Position numbers and translations under genes: made by a program
In this document: positions 42,293-50,572 of the stretch, one piece after another
How positions within the stretch are numbered: position 1 is the stretch's first letter
Layout of the letters: every line of letters begins with the position of its first letter
Assembly (NCBI GenBank): GCA_011389745.1
Contig: JAABTQ010000021.1
Location: 1 to 52,381, forward strand
Length of the DNA stretch: 52,381 bases
Direction: 5' to 3'
Source: Desulfobacteraceae bacterium
GTDB taxonomy: Bacteria > Desulfobacterota > Desulfobacteria > Desulfobacterales > SKZT01
Notes under the pieces: model-generated
Told to the model about the DNA's origin: nothing
Database searches by the model: none
The model's input: the letters and a program-made list of their open reading frames with translations, nothing else

Positions 42293-43497
42293 TAAAAAAG
42301 GCTTTGCTGACGTTCACTATGTTGGTTTTGTCTTTATGGGTTATACATTATGCAATATTATGGCGCGTGGCGAACAATCCAAAGTATGCACACAGCAAAT
42401 CTGAAACCGATACTATTGAATATTTTGCCGATGCCGGGTATAATTATGGTCTCAAAGCCTGGTATGAACATGATTTGAAGTTAGCTTCCGATTATTTTCG
42501 TAAGGCACTTTCTATCAATTTATTGCACGTAGATTCCTGGCTGAAGCTGGCACAAGCGGAAACAGGCACTGGAAATACTGTGGCGGCCGCGGACATTCTT
42601 AAATTTACCAACGATCTGACCCGGAAAGTGGTACAATGGAAATGGCCTCAACTTTTGCTTGCCCGGGGATTAAAACTTGATAATATTTTTTGGGAAAATA
42701 TTAATTTTGTTATTCCTTACCGACAATTTCAGGATAACGCCCTGCATCTTTCAGACATGCATCTGGGCAGCGATACCACAGCAACATTGAATTTTCTTGA
42801 AATCGGGAACTTTCCAATCTATCTTCGCTGGCTGATGAAATGGAACAGGACCGAAGATACCTTTCGGGTATGGCGCGCCATTGAAGAGAAACAAATCGTG
42901 GATGATGATTTATATGATCGGTATATTCAGTTTTTGATATTGCAAAAAGAGTTCCGACGGGCGACGGAGATCCGGGAAAAATACACTGGGATTGATGGTA
43001 TGACCAACCCGGGATTTGAATTATCATTATCGAACAAAGGATTTGGGTGGCGAAGTCGAACCGGGGCTCACTGGGATATCCAAAGGATCGGGTCCGGGGT
43101 AATCCATGGCAATAATGCACTTCAGGTGGTTTTTTCCGGAGAAGAAAACATTAATTTTCAGCATTTGAGCCAAATTGTGCCGGTTTTGCCTGGAAAAACC
43201 TACAGCATTACCTATTGGTGGCGCAGTAAAGATCTGACCACCGATCAGCGGCCTTATATTGAAATCCGGGGCCTTGAGTGTGTCGACAGTCATTGGAAAA
43301 GTGAGATGGTGCCTCCGGAAACCGGTTGGAAACAGGAAATTTTTGTTTTTTCCATACCTGAATCATGTTATGCAGTAACCGTAAATCTTCGACGAAATCC
43401 AAGCCACAGATTCGATAGTAAAATCAGAGGAATATTATGGCTGGATCATTTTCAAATGAAAATCGTGGAAAATCTCTCCATATTGAGTGAAAACTAA
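42277..43497 (+). CDS. Membrane-anchored TPR protein of an exopolysaccharide locus
   Basis: A 406-residue protein with one N-terminal membrane helix (LLTFTMLVLSLWVIHYAIL). A TPR-like helical region follows (YNYGLKAWYEHDLKLASDYF, DSWLKLAQAETGTGN), then a C-terminal ~150-residue domain (MTNPGFELSLSNKGFGWR, NALQVVFSG, YSITYWWRSKDL, ILWLDHFQMKI) that resembles carbohydrate-binding jelly-roll modules. Position and form suggest a periplasmic scaffold or ligand-binding part of EPS assembly. No precise family is recognised. It overlaps the phosphatase gene by 16 bases and is nine bases before the kinase gene. Confidence 0.75.
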   Translation: MAVVLIKKALLTFTMLVLSLWVIHYAILWRVANNPKYAHSKSETDTIEYFADAGYNYGLKAWYEHDLKLASDYFRKALSINLLHVDSWLKLAQAETGTGNTVAAADILKFTNDLTRKVVQWKWPQLLLARGLKLDNIFWENINFVIPYRQFQDNALHLSDMHLGSDTTATLNFLEIGNFPIYLRWLMKWNRTEDTFRVWRAIEEKQIVDDDLYDRYIQFLILQKEFRRATEIREKYTGIDGMTNPGFELSLSNKGFGWRSRTGAHWDIQRIGSGVIHGNNALQVVFSGEENINFQHLSQIVPVLPGKTYSITYWWRSKDLTTDQRPYIEIRGLECVDSHWKSEMVPPETGWKQEIFVFSIPESCYAVTVNLRRNPSHRFDSKIRGILWLDHFQMKIVENLSILSEN

Positions 43498-43506
43498 GGA
43501 GTTTTA

Positions 43507-45816
43507 ATGGCTAAAGACAAAAGCAATCTACCTGTTAGGTTTGATCAGGAAAATATGGGAAGTCATCTTCCATCAACAGAATTCAGGGAAAGTATCCCGA
43601 ACGATTTGGAGGAAGAAATCGACCTTCGTGATTATATCGAGGTGATCCTCCGGCGAAAATGGCTGGTGGTGGGAGTACTCTTTTTTATTTTTATGTCTAC
43701 CCTGATTTTCAGTCTGTCGGCAAAAAAGTTGTATCGGGCCACCGGCACCATCGAGGTGAGCACCGAATCCCAGAAAGTGACTAAATTCGAGGATGTGGTC
43801 ACTGAAGGATTGCGGTCGCAGGAATTTATTGCCACGCAGGTTTCCCTGCTCAAAAGCACCGCCGTAGCAGATCGCGTTATCCATGGCATAAACTTGAAGG
43901 ATCATCCGATTATTTCAGGTGATGATAATCATGATGACTCTTTTAGCATAGGAAAAATCACGGCCGATATCAAAGCATCGATTCGTTCGATTTTCCAAAA
44001 AGACAGCGAAAATGTGGCGACCAGCACCTTAATTACCGAACGTATCGAAGACAAAAAGCTGATGGATTTTTTTCAAAGAAATCTTGAGGTTACACCCAAT
44101 CGAAATTCCATGATCATCAATGTCTCTTTTATTTCGCCCGACCGTCAATTGTCTCAGGATGCGGTAAATCAGTTAATGGAAGAGTTTGTTGCGTGGAAAA
44201 TGGATCAGCGAATGGATTCTTCCGGAAAAGCACGTCAATACCTCATGAAACAAATCGACCGGGCTAAGATTCACCTGGAGGAAGCTGAGGAAAAGCAGCA
44301 CCAGTTTGCCAGGCAGGCCGGAATCGTTTCCATGGATTCGCGACTGAACAATGTTTTCCGGCAACTTGAGGATATCAATGCTGCGTTGGGCCAGGCCGAA
44401 GCCGATCTTATCACAAAAGAGACTTTATATGAGCAGGCAGTGATAGACGGCCCTGAAAGCCTTCCACAGGTTTTAAACAGTGAGATGATCAATGATCTCA
44501 AAAAAGAGCATGCAACGCTTCAGTCTGAATATGAAAACCTGATCGAAATTTTCCATGAGGATTATCCGGATGTTAAAGCCATCACAAGCCGAATGAACAG
44601 CATTAATGAACGTATTACAAGCGAGTCGGTAAAGATATTCAATTCCATCAGACATGAGTTCCTTTCTGCCAGAAACCGTTTTGAGGTTCTTCAGAAAAAC
44701 ATGGAGGAGAAAAAACAGCTTGCCCTTGAACTCAATGAGCGAGCGACCCAGTACACGATCATGTCACGTGAGGTGGAAACCAACAAGGCCATTTATCAAA
44801 GCCTTCTTGAGCGGGCCAAGGAAATTGAGTCCATGGCAGGAATTTCTCCCTCCAATATTCAGGTGGTGGATAAGGCATCCCTTCCGATTTTTCCGGCCAA
44901 ACCCAATGTGAAGCGCAATCTGCTTCTGGCTATTGTGGTGGGACTCATGGCAGGTCTTGGAGTGGCATTTTTGATAGAGTACTTCTCCGACACGATCACC
45001 AACCCGGACCAGATTATGGATCGGTTTCAAATTCCGATTCTGGGAGTGCTCCCACTGGAAACAATTTCAAAGGACTATCCGGTGGAGCAAATTTTTATCA
45101 ACGACCCTAGATCATCCATTTCCGAGGCATTTCGAACATCAAGAGTGTCCATACAGTTATCCGGTTCAGGTTCCAATGCCCGTTGTATCGGAATCACCAG
45201 CACGACTCAGGGTGAAGGCAAAACCACCACGGCTTCCAACCTGGCCCAGACATTTGCCGGGGCCGGAGAAAGAGTTTTACTCATTGACGCTGATTTGCGT
45301 AAACCCCGTTTGCATAAGGTTTTTAACACCACAACAAGTAGTGGAAATGGGCTGTCAAGTTTTCTGGCCGGAGTGGTTCATAAAGATTTTATCGTTAAAA
45401 CCAATGTAGACAATCTGTATCTGATTCCATCCGGGCCGATTCCCCCAAACCCGGTTGAGTTGCTTGCTTCCGACCGATTTTCACAATTGCTGAAAAAGTC
45501 AGCCAGGATGTTCGACCGTATCATTATTGATGGTCCCCCGCATCTTGGTTTTGCGGATGTGCTGGTTCTGTCACGAAAAGTGGGGGGTATGATTTTGGTC
45601 TGCGCTATTGGTGAAACCACCCGGGATGGTTTGCGCCATTTCAAAAAATCCATGCATAATGTCCAGGGAACGATCCTGGGGTGTATCGTCAATAAGATCA
45701 ACCTGTCACAGCGATACGGATATAGATCATATTACAAGTATTACAAAGCGTATCATTATGATTATGGTCGGGAAAAGAAAGTCGATGAAACTCAACCTAA
45801 GGAGTTAAGTGCGTAG
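43507..45816 (+). CDS. Polysaccharide co-polymerase and BY-type tyrosine autokinase (Wzc-like)
   Basis: A 769-residue inner-membrane protein. It starts with a Wzz domain (membrane helix near residues 55-73, a long periplasmic coiled coil from ~200 to 460, second helix near 470-490). The cytoplasmic kinase follows, with Walker A QGEGKTTTASNLA (G569 on), Walker A' LLIDADLRKPRLH and Walker B IIIDGPP. The C-terminus has a tyrosine cluster (RYGYRSYYKYYKAYHYDYG) that the kinase phosphorylates in trans. It sets polymer length and export in Wzy-type pathways, opposed by the PHP phosphatase upstream. Confidence 0.94.
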   Translation: MAKDKSNLPVRFDQENMGSHLPSTEFRESIPNDLEEEIDLRDYIEVILRRKWLVVGVLFFIFMSTLIFSLSAKKLYRATGTIEVSTESQKVTKFEDVVTEGLRSQEFIATQVSLLKSTAVADRVIHGINLKDHPIISGDDNHDDSFSIGKITADIKASIRSIFQKDSENVATSTLITERIEDKKLMDFFQRNLEVTPNRNSMIINVSFISPDRQLSQDAVNQLMEEFVAWKMDQRMDSSGKARQYLMKQIDRAKIHLEEAEEKQHQFARQAGIVSMDSRLNNVFRQLEDINAALGQAEADLITKETLYEQAVIDGPESLPQVLNSEMINDLKKEHATLQSEYENLIEIFHEDYPDVKAITSRMNSINERITSESVKIFNSIRHEFLSARNRFEVLQKNMEEKKQLALELNERATQYTIMSREVETNKAIYQSLLERAKEIESMAGISPSNIQVVDKASLPIFPAKPNVKRNLLLAIVVGLMAGLGVAFLIEYFSDTITNPDQIMDRFQIPILGVLPLETISKDYPVEQIFINDPRSSISEAFRTSRVSIQLSGSGSNARCIGITSTTQGEGKTTTASNLAQTFAGAGERVLLIDADLRKPRLHKVFNTTTSSGNGLSSFLAGVVHKDFIVKTNVDNLYLIPSGPIPPNPVELLASDRFSQLLKKSARMFDRIIIDGPPHLGFADVLVLSRKVGGMILVCAIGETTRDGLRHFKKSMHNVQGTILGCIVNKINLSQRYGYRSYYKYYKAYHYDYGREKKVDETQPKELSA

Positions 45817-45918
45817 CATAAAAAAGGTTTCAGCTCAGTGTTCAGAGAAAAGATTCATATGACCGGGAACTTCTATGCTTAATTTAGAATAGAAATACCT
45901 GATGCAGGATTTTTGGAA

Positions 45919-47640
45919 ATGCAGACAAAAAATGCTGATACTATAAAATTGGTACATAGATTTGTTCGGCTTGTCATAACCATTAATGACACTCCTACAC
46001 TTATCCGACAGGTCGCTGAACATAAACAGTTTATAAGATACTGTTCTGTGGCGATAAATGAAGGTAAAAATACCGATCTTGAAGATTTAAGGTTGTACCG
46101 TGATTTAAAGCAGGAAACCTACCGGCAAGGGTTTTCTATGGATAAATTAAAAGAGAAACTGAAAACTATTGCCGATGCAATAGGATTGCGCGTTCAAACG
46201 GTCCGATCGATCCATGGTGATTATTATCAAATCCTGGGAGTCTCTGAGAATGCCGGTGCTGAGACCATTAAAAAAGCCTTTCGGGCCAAAGCACGCGAAA
46301 CACACCCTGACACAGCCTCCGGAGGTAACGATCGATTCCCCGATGTCCTTGAAGCATACAAAAATTTATCGGATCCATCCCTTCGGCGCAGTTATAATTT
46401 GAGCCAAAAGCAGGAAGGTCAACGCCAATGGTCGGAAGATCCCAGGAAACATAAGGATGATACCTTGAAAAAACCTATGGTTCCTAAATATGGGGTTCAT
46501 CTCGCACTTATCCTTTTTCTCCTTGTGGGTACCGCCATGATCGCCGATTTTGTGACACAGCAACTTGCTCTCATGGACAGTCCTCAAAAGGTTGTAAAAG
46601 TCAATAATTCTTTACCGGAGAATCAAACCGGTCATCAGCATAGTGAACCTGATATTGAAGAACAACCGGCAGCTATTAATGAGGATAAACCATTAACTGA
46701 AGAGCAATGGATATCTAAGGCGGATAAACCAACAAATAAATTGGAGGAAATCCAGACAAATGGAATAGTCCCGGAGTCCCAAAATATTCAATCCGCAACC
46801 GGAAAGGAGGTTTTAAAGGAATCTCCGGGAAAACAAAATGTTAAGGAGGATCAAAACGGTCATGAGCATAGTGAATCTAATATTGAAGAACAACCGGTAG
46901 CTATTAATGCGAATAAACCATTAACTGAAGAGCAATGGATATCTAAGGCGGATAAACCAGTTCATAAAAATGTCGCAAGCGATGAATCGTTGAAAATTAA
47001 AGTTAAAAAATTTGAAAAACAACCTGATGAGTATTATTCTCCTGATTTAAAAATCGAAAAAGCAAATAACAAGGATTCCGGTTTGGATAAAGTTTCGGAT
47101 CCGCCGGCACCTTCGGTTTTAATAAATTTTCCTCAATCAACTGGTAAGGATGATTCCGGTTTGGCCATAACACCTATTTCGGAACTTCCTGATCTGAAGT
47201 CAGTGAACAAAACCGGGGATACGGCTTCGGAAACCGTGGTTTTGAAGGAAACCTCGCAGATTAACAATGAACTGGAGCAATTTCTCTCAAACTATTGCCA
47301 AGCATATGAAAGTCGGGATCTTACAAAACTCATGGCGTTTTTTACAGAAAATGCCATGGAAAACGGAACGCCGTTGAACCAGCTTCTACCCAAATACAGT
47401 AAAAACTTTCAGAATCTGGCATCCATTCATTACCGGATAAATATGGTAAATTATATAGTGGACCCGGAATCAGGACGGATTCAAGTCAATGGGCAGTTTT
47501 TTTTGCGATGGCGAAAAAATCAGGATAAACAGTGGTACCATTATAACGGCAGTATTCGCATGGACCTGGTCTCAATTGATGAATCCTTTATCAATAATTC
47601 CTTTTCCATTCGGGAATTGTCTTATCGGTTCATAGATTAA
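45919..47640 (+). CDS. Membrane J-domain protein with periplasmic NTF2-like domain
   Basis: A 573-residue protein of unusual build. Residues ~1-95 are a helical part of unknown type. A DnaJ J-domain follows (YYQILGVSENAGAETIKKAF, with HPD at 129-131, and AYKNLSDPSLRRSYN). One membrane helix (~192-212) leads to a ~230-residue low-complexity, probably periplasmic stretch. That stretch holds two copies of a 34-residue segment ending KPLTEEQWISKADKP. The last ~120 residues are NTF2-like (FLSNYCQAYESRDLTKLMAFF, WRKNQDKQWYHYNGSIRMDL). The J-domain should stimulate a DnaK on the cytoplasmic face. ATG 45919 has AGGA eight bases ahead. Confidence 0.8.
   Translation: MQTKNADTIKLVHRFVRLVITINDTPTLIRQVAEHKQFIRYCSVAINEGKNTDLEDLRLYRDLKQETYRQGFSMDKLKEKLKTIADAIGLRVQTVRSIHGDYYQILGVSENAGAETIKKAFRAKARETHPDTASGGNDRFPDVLEAYKNLSDPSLRRSYNLSQKQEGQRQWSEDPRKHKDDTLKKPMVPKYGVHLALILFLLVGTAMIADFVTQQLALMDSPQKVVKVNNSLPENQTGHQHSEPDIEEQPAAINEDKPLTEEQWISKADKPTNKLEEIQTNGIVPESQNIQSATGKEVLKESPGKQNVKEDQNGHEHSESNIEEQPVAINANKPLTEEQWISKADKPVHKNVASDESLKIKVKKFEKQPDEYYSPDLKIEKANNKDSGLDKVSDPPAPSVLINFPQSTGKDDSGLAITPISELPDLKSVNKTGDTASETVVLKETSQINNELEQFLSNYCQAYESRDLTKLMAFFTENAMENGTPLNQLLPKYSKNFQNLASIHYRINMVNYIVDPESGRIQVNGQFFLRWRKNQDKQWYHYNGSIRMDLVSIDESFINNSFSIRELSYRFID
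46630..46731 (+). repeat. 102-base direct repeat, copy 1
   Basis: First copy of a repeat inside the J-protein gene. It matches 46858-46959 at 96 of 102 positions, with the last 50 or so identical. Both copies are in frame, so the protein carries the segment twice. Confidence 0.9.
46858..46959 (+). repeat. 102-base direct repeat, copy 2
   Basis: Second copy of the in-frame repeat, separated from copy 1 by 126 bases (a multiple of three). Six substitutions separate the copies, all in the first half. Confidence 0.9.
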
Positions 47641-47664
47641 TTTGCTTACTGTGGAAGTGAAGAG

Positions 47665-48696
47665 TTACCTTTCGGGATCACGATAACTGTAACCAAGCCC
47701 TGGAATTCCAATATTGACGCCGCCTCCGTAGAAGAATTTTCCCCAAAAGCTGGCATTGACAAAAATAATATCCCCGTCTTTGATGATCGTTTCTTCCGCA
47801 GTTTTGATATCATTTTGCAGGTCGATTTTTATTTCCTCCCGGTTGCCGTTTTTTTCGGTTTTACGCATCAGAACCAGGTCTTTTTTATCTGCATAGGTAG
47901 CCAAGCCGCCTGCACTCAGGAGCGCTTTTCTTACAGAAAGGTTTTCTTTGATATGGTATTCTCCGGGTTTTCTTACAGCACCATCAACATAGTACAAGCC
48001 GGCTTCAGGAACAAAAATGACATCACCGCCATTGATACCGATATTTAATTCGATTTTACCCTCATTGATCAGTTCATCCAGGTTTATCAGGAAAGTTTGT
48101 GAAGAGTCTTGTGAAGAGTCCTCTGAAACATTGCTAAGCCTTCTTATATGAACAATCTGTCCTGCACTTTCGGTGAGACCGCCGGCAATTGCAAGCGCGT
48201 CAACCAAGCGCTGTCTTGAGGGATAATCATAGGTGCCGGGTTTTTCTACCTCTCCGACGACCGTTACCTTTTGACTGTGATGTTCTTTGACAAAAACACT
48301 GACATGGGGATTTTTAATATAATTATTTTTATACTTGTTTTCGATCAATATTTCGGCTTCGTGAGCGGTTTTTCCTTTCAAATTTACCTCACCGAGCAGC
48401 GGCAGCGACACATAACCCCGTGAACTGACCCGAACAATGGTGTTCAATTTGTCGGATTCGAACACTTTAACTTCGATCAAATCGCCCGGGCCTAAAAGAT
48501 AATCACTTCGATCCACCGATATATTTGCGTCGGCAAACAATTTTTGATTTAATTCTGTAATCTGTTCCGAGGTTTCGATAAAACTTGAGGCCCTGAATTC
48601 TTCAGTCGGGTGTACTTTTTTCCCGCATCCGCCGGTAATGGAAAGAATAAAAATACAAACTATAACAATAATAAATATTGAGCCTTTTAAATTCAT
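47665..48696 (-). CDS. Polysaccharide export outer-membrane lipoprotein (Wza-like)
   Basis: A 343-residue lipoprotein. The signal ends in a lipobox with C24 (LSITGGC). A PES domain follows (YLLGPGDLIEVKVFE, VSSRGYVSLPLLGEV), then two SLBB domains (VTVVGEVEKPGTYDY with IAGGLTESAG, and YYVDGAVRKPGEYHI with SAGGLATYADKKD). This is the layout of Wza-type export channels. The final segment (FFYGGGVNIGIPGLGYSYRD) may form the outer-membrane helix or strand. It is convergent with the J-protein gene, 24 bases apart, and is preceded by a terminator. Confidence 0.93.
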   Translation of the reverse strand: MNLKGSIFIIVIVCIFILSITGGCGKKVHPTEEFRASSFIETSEQITELNQKLFADANISVDRSDYLLGPGDLIEVKVFESDKLNTIVRVSSRGYVSLPLLGEVNLKGKTAHEAEILIENKYKNNYIKNPHVSVFVKEHHSQKVTVVGEVEKPGTYDYPSRQRLVDALAIAGGLTESAGQIVHIRRLSNVSEDSSQDSSQTFLINLDELINEGKIELNIGINGGDVIFVPEAGLYYVDGAVRKPGEYHIKENLSVRKALLSAGGLATYADKKDLVLMRKTEKNGNREEIKIDLQNDIKTAEETIIKDGDIIFVNASFWGKFFYGGGVNIGIPGLGYSYRDPER

Positions 48697-48726
48697 TTTT
48701 TTTCGTCTTTGTTCAATTCATGTTAC

Positions 48727-48768
48727 AAATAAAAACAGCGGCATCACAAACTACGTGTGCCGCCGTTT
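48727..48768 (-). terminator. Terminator after the FecR-like gene
   Basis: On the minus strand AAACGGCGGCA pairs with TGCCGCTGTTT (11 pairs, one G-U) followed by TTATTT. It lies between the FecR-like stop and the wza-like start, so the two minus-strand genes are probably separate units. Confidence 0.75.
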
Positions 48769-48801
48769 ATCAAATATGTTTGATTTAAAAAAAATACTAT
48801 G

Positions 48802-49563
48802 TCACTCTTGAGGCTGAAATTGACTTGCGTCACTTGGTTCGTCTTTGTCATGTAAAACGGCACCCATTAATGATACCCCTCCGGCGATAATAGCAGTCGT
48901 TCCAAAGGCCAGTTGCCCGCTGGTGAGATTTCCGAGAAAGCCGACCCCACTACCGGAAGTACCGCCACCAAAAACACCTGACGTTTCACCGCCAAAATCA
49001 TCTGAAGTACCATCACCGATATCTGCCTGAGCCAGTATGAATCGCTGCCCCGGTTTAATCATCTGCTGGCCGTCTTCAGTCAAAATCTGCAAGGAACCGC
49101 CTTCAATGACACCGACTTCACTAAAATCTTCAGTTACCTTGATGTAACCTTCCAGCATCCTATTATTGGAAGACGCATCAATAAACACCTGGTTGACTGA
49201 AACCGATCCCTTGGGGGTCATAAATACAATTTTGCGGGGCATTGTAGATAAACCGAAATAGACAGTGCCTTTTTCCACCCCCAGGTACCTGCTGTTGTGC
49301 TCTGAATCGATCAAAAACCGACTTTGATCCTCCCCCACCAGTGAAATATCATCCAGTTTTACCCCACATTTCCCATTACAGGACAATATTGCACTTTCAG
49401 GTACCGGCATTTCCTGGGTGTATTCTGCAACTTTTTCCCCATCCTTGAACACCGTCACCTTATCGGTGGGCACAAGTCGTGAAACCTCTCCAGCGCCGGC
49501 AGTAACTGTAAAAAACAATGCCAGCAATAGTGATATGGAAACACAAATTGTCGTTCCCTTCAT
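48802..49563 (-). CDS. Exported FecR-like protein
   Basis: A 253-residue protein with a signal peptide (ICVSISLLLALFFTVTAGA). A FecR-like beta domain follows (YLGVEKGTVYFGL, IVFMTPKGSVSVNQVFID, VGVIEGGSLQILTEDGQQMI, KPGQRFIL). After it comes a Gly/Ser/Thr-rich stretch (DDFGGETSGVFGGGTSGSG) and a hydrophobic segment (LAFGTTAIIAGGVSLMGAVL). FecR-domain proteins outside siderophore signalling often sit in polysaccharide loci. The FecR call is from pattern, and function is unknown. Confidence 0.7.
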   Translation of the reverse strand: MKGTTICVSISLLLALFFTVTAGAGEVSRLVPTDKVTVFKDGEKVAEYTQEMPVPESAILSCNGKCGVKLDDISLVGEDQSRFLIDSEHNSRYLGVEKGTVYFGLSTMPRKIVFMTPKGSVSVNQVFIDASSNNRMLEGYIKVTEDFSEVGVIEGGSLQILTEDGQQMIKPGQRFILAQADIGDGTSDDFGGETSGVFGGGTSGSGVGFLGNLTSGQLAFGTTAIIAGGVSLMGAVLHDKDEPSDASQFQPQE

Positions 49564-49759
49564 ACATCCCCCTTTGCTTTTTATTTCAGTTTTTGACCAA
49601 AAAGTTTAGTATTTGTCGATATTTCAACTATCCAGAACTTGGCCAATATTTAGGTACTCATGGTCTGATCTTAAAATACATATTACTTCTAACTTTAATA
49701 TTAAAAATGTTCAATGTCAATAAAAAAACAGAAAACAACAAGACCAAATCATATCTTTT

Positions 49760-50230
49760 TCAGTTAATGATGCAAATTGAAGCATCCTTTGCAAGGCTGA
49801 TGACTTTCTGGGAAATACTTCCAAGAAACATTTCCTTTATTCCCGACAAACCTCTTCTTCCGATAACTATGGAGTCATAACCCTCTTTGGATTCGGTAAC
49901 AATATCTCTTGCAATCCCACTTTTTTTAGGAACAATTTTGGTTGTAATTTTGCTTTCATCAAAACCGGATTCCACCAGTGTTTTCTTGGCATTTTGCATG
50001 GCTATAGACAGCAGGTCTTTCTTTTTTTCCTCAAGTGTGCAAAAGGCAGACTTCTGTGATTTAAAATAAGGGATCAGTTCCTTGCTATCCATCTGGCAAA
50101 TGTCGGCAGTATCAGGAACAACACCAAACAAAGTGATTTCAGTATCTGTTTTGAATGTTTCCGCGATGTATTTCACACCGCGAAATGCGTTCTCCGAATC
50201 ATCAAAAGCGATTAAAACTTTTTTAGCCAT
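49760..50230 (-). CDS. Universal stress protein (UspA family)
   Basis: A 156-residue single-domain Usp. It begins KKVLIAFDDSENAFRGVKYI and ends with the nucleotide-binding loop GRRGLSGIKEMFLGSISQKV, which matches the ATP-binding pattern G-2x-G-9x-G-(S/T). It is therefore probably an ATP-binding member. A GGAG precedes ATG 50230. It appears to be a single-gene unit. Confidence 0.93.
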   Translation of the reverse strand: MAKKVLIAFDDSENAFRGVKYIAETFKTDTEITLFGVVPDTADICQMDSKELIPYFKSQKSAFCTLEEKKKDLLSIAMQNAKKTLVESGFDESKITTKIVPKKSGIARDIVTESKEGYDSIVIGRRGLSGIKEMFLGSISQKVISLAKDASICIIN

Positions 50231-50572
50231 TTTTTTCTCCTTTATGAATCACAATTCTCCGCTTATCCTTATCGGAATTTATTTAATGAGATGTTTCAAG
50301 CGGTTTCCATTATTCTAGATTTTTAAGTAAATGACAAGATTTAAATGGTGTCTGATAATTAAGATTTGTTCAGCAGCCTTGCAGATCATCTTCGTTTTTA
50401 AAAAAGGGATGATTTGGGGGATTTTTAAACGGTAGATTGACTTCCTGAGTCGTATAATTTATGTTTTTTGTAAAATCTTTTTTCTGATGATTATGAATTT
50501 GGGATGATTGTTTCGGACTCGGGACTGCACCGGCGTGACGAAGCTTATTACTTTTAAACCAGAGGAACAGCC
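50231..50572. other. Divergent region between usp and aminopeptidase genes
   Basis: About 340 bases without a gene. TTGACT (50437) and TATAAT (50453) are both good boxes but only 10 bases apart, so they do not form a standard promoter. Confidence 0.45.

Noticed and set aside
50437-50458. TTGACT and TATAAT as aminopeptidase promoter
   Set aside because: The spacer is 10 bases, far from the usual 16-18.
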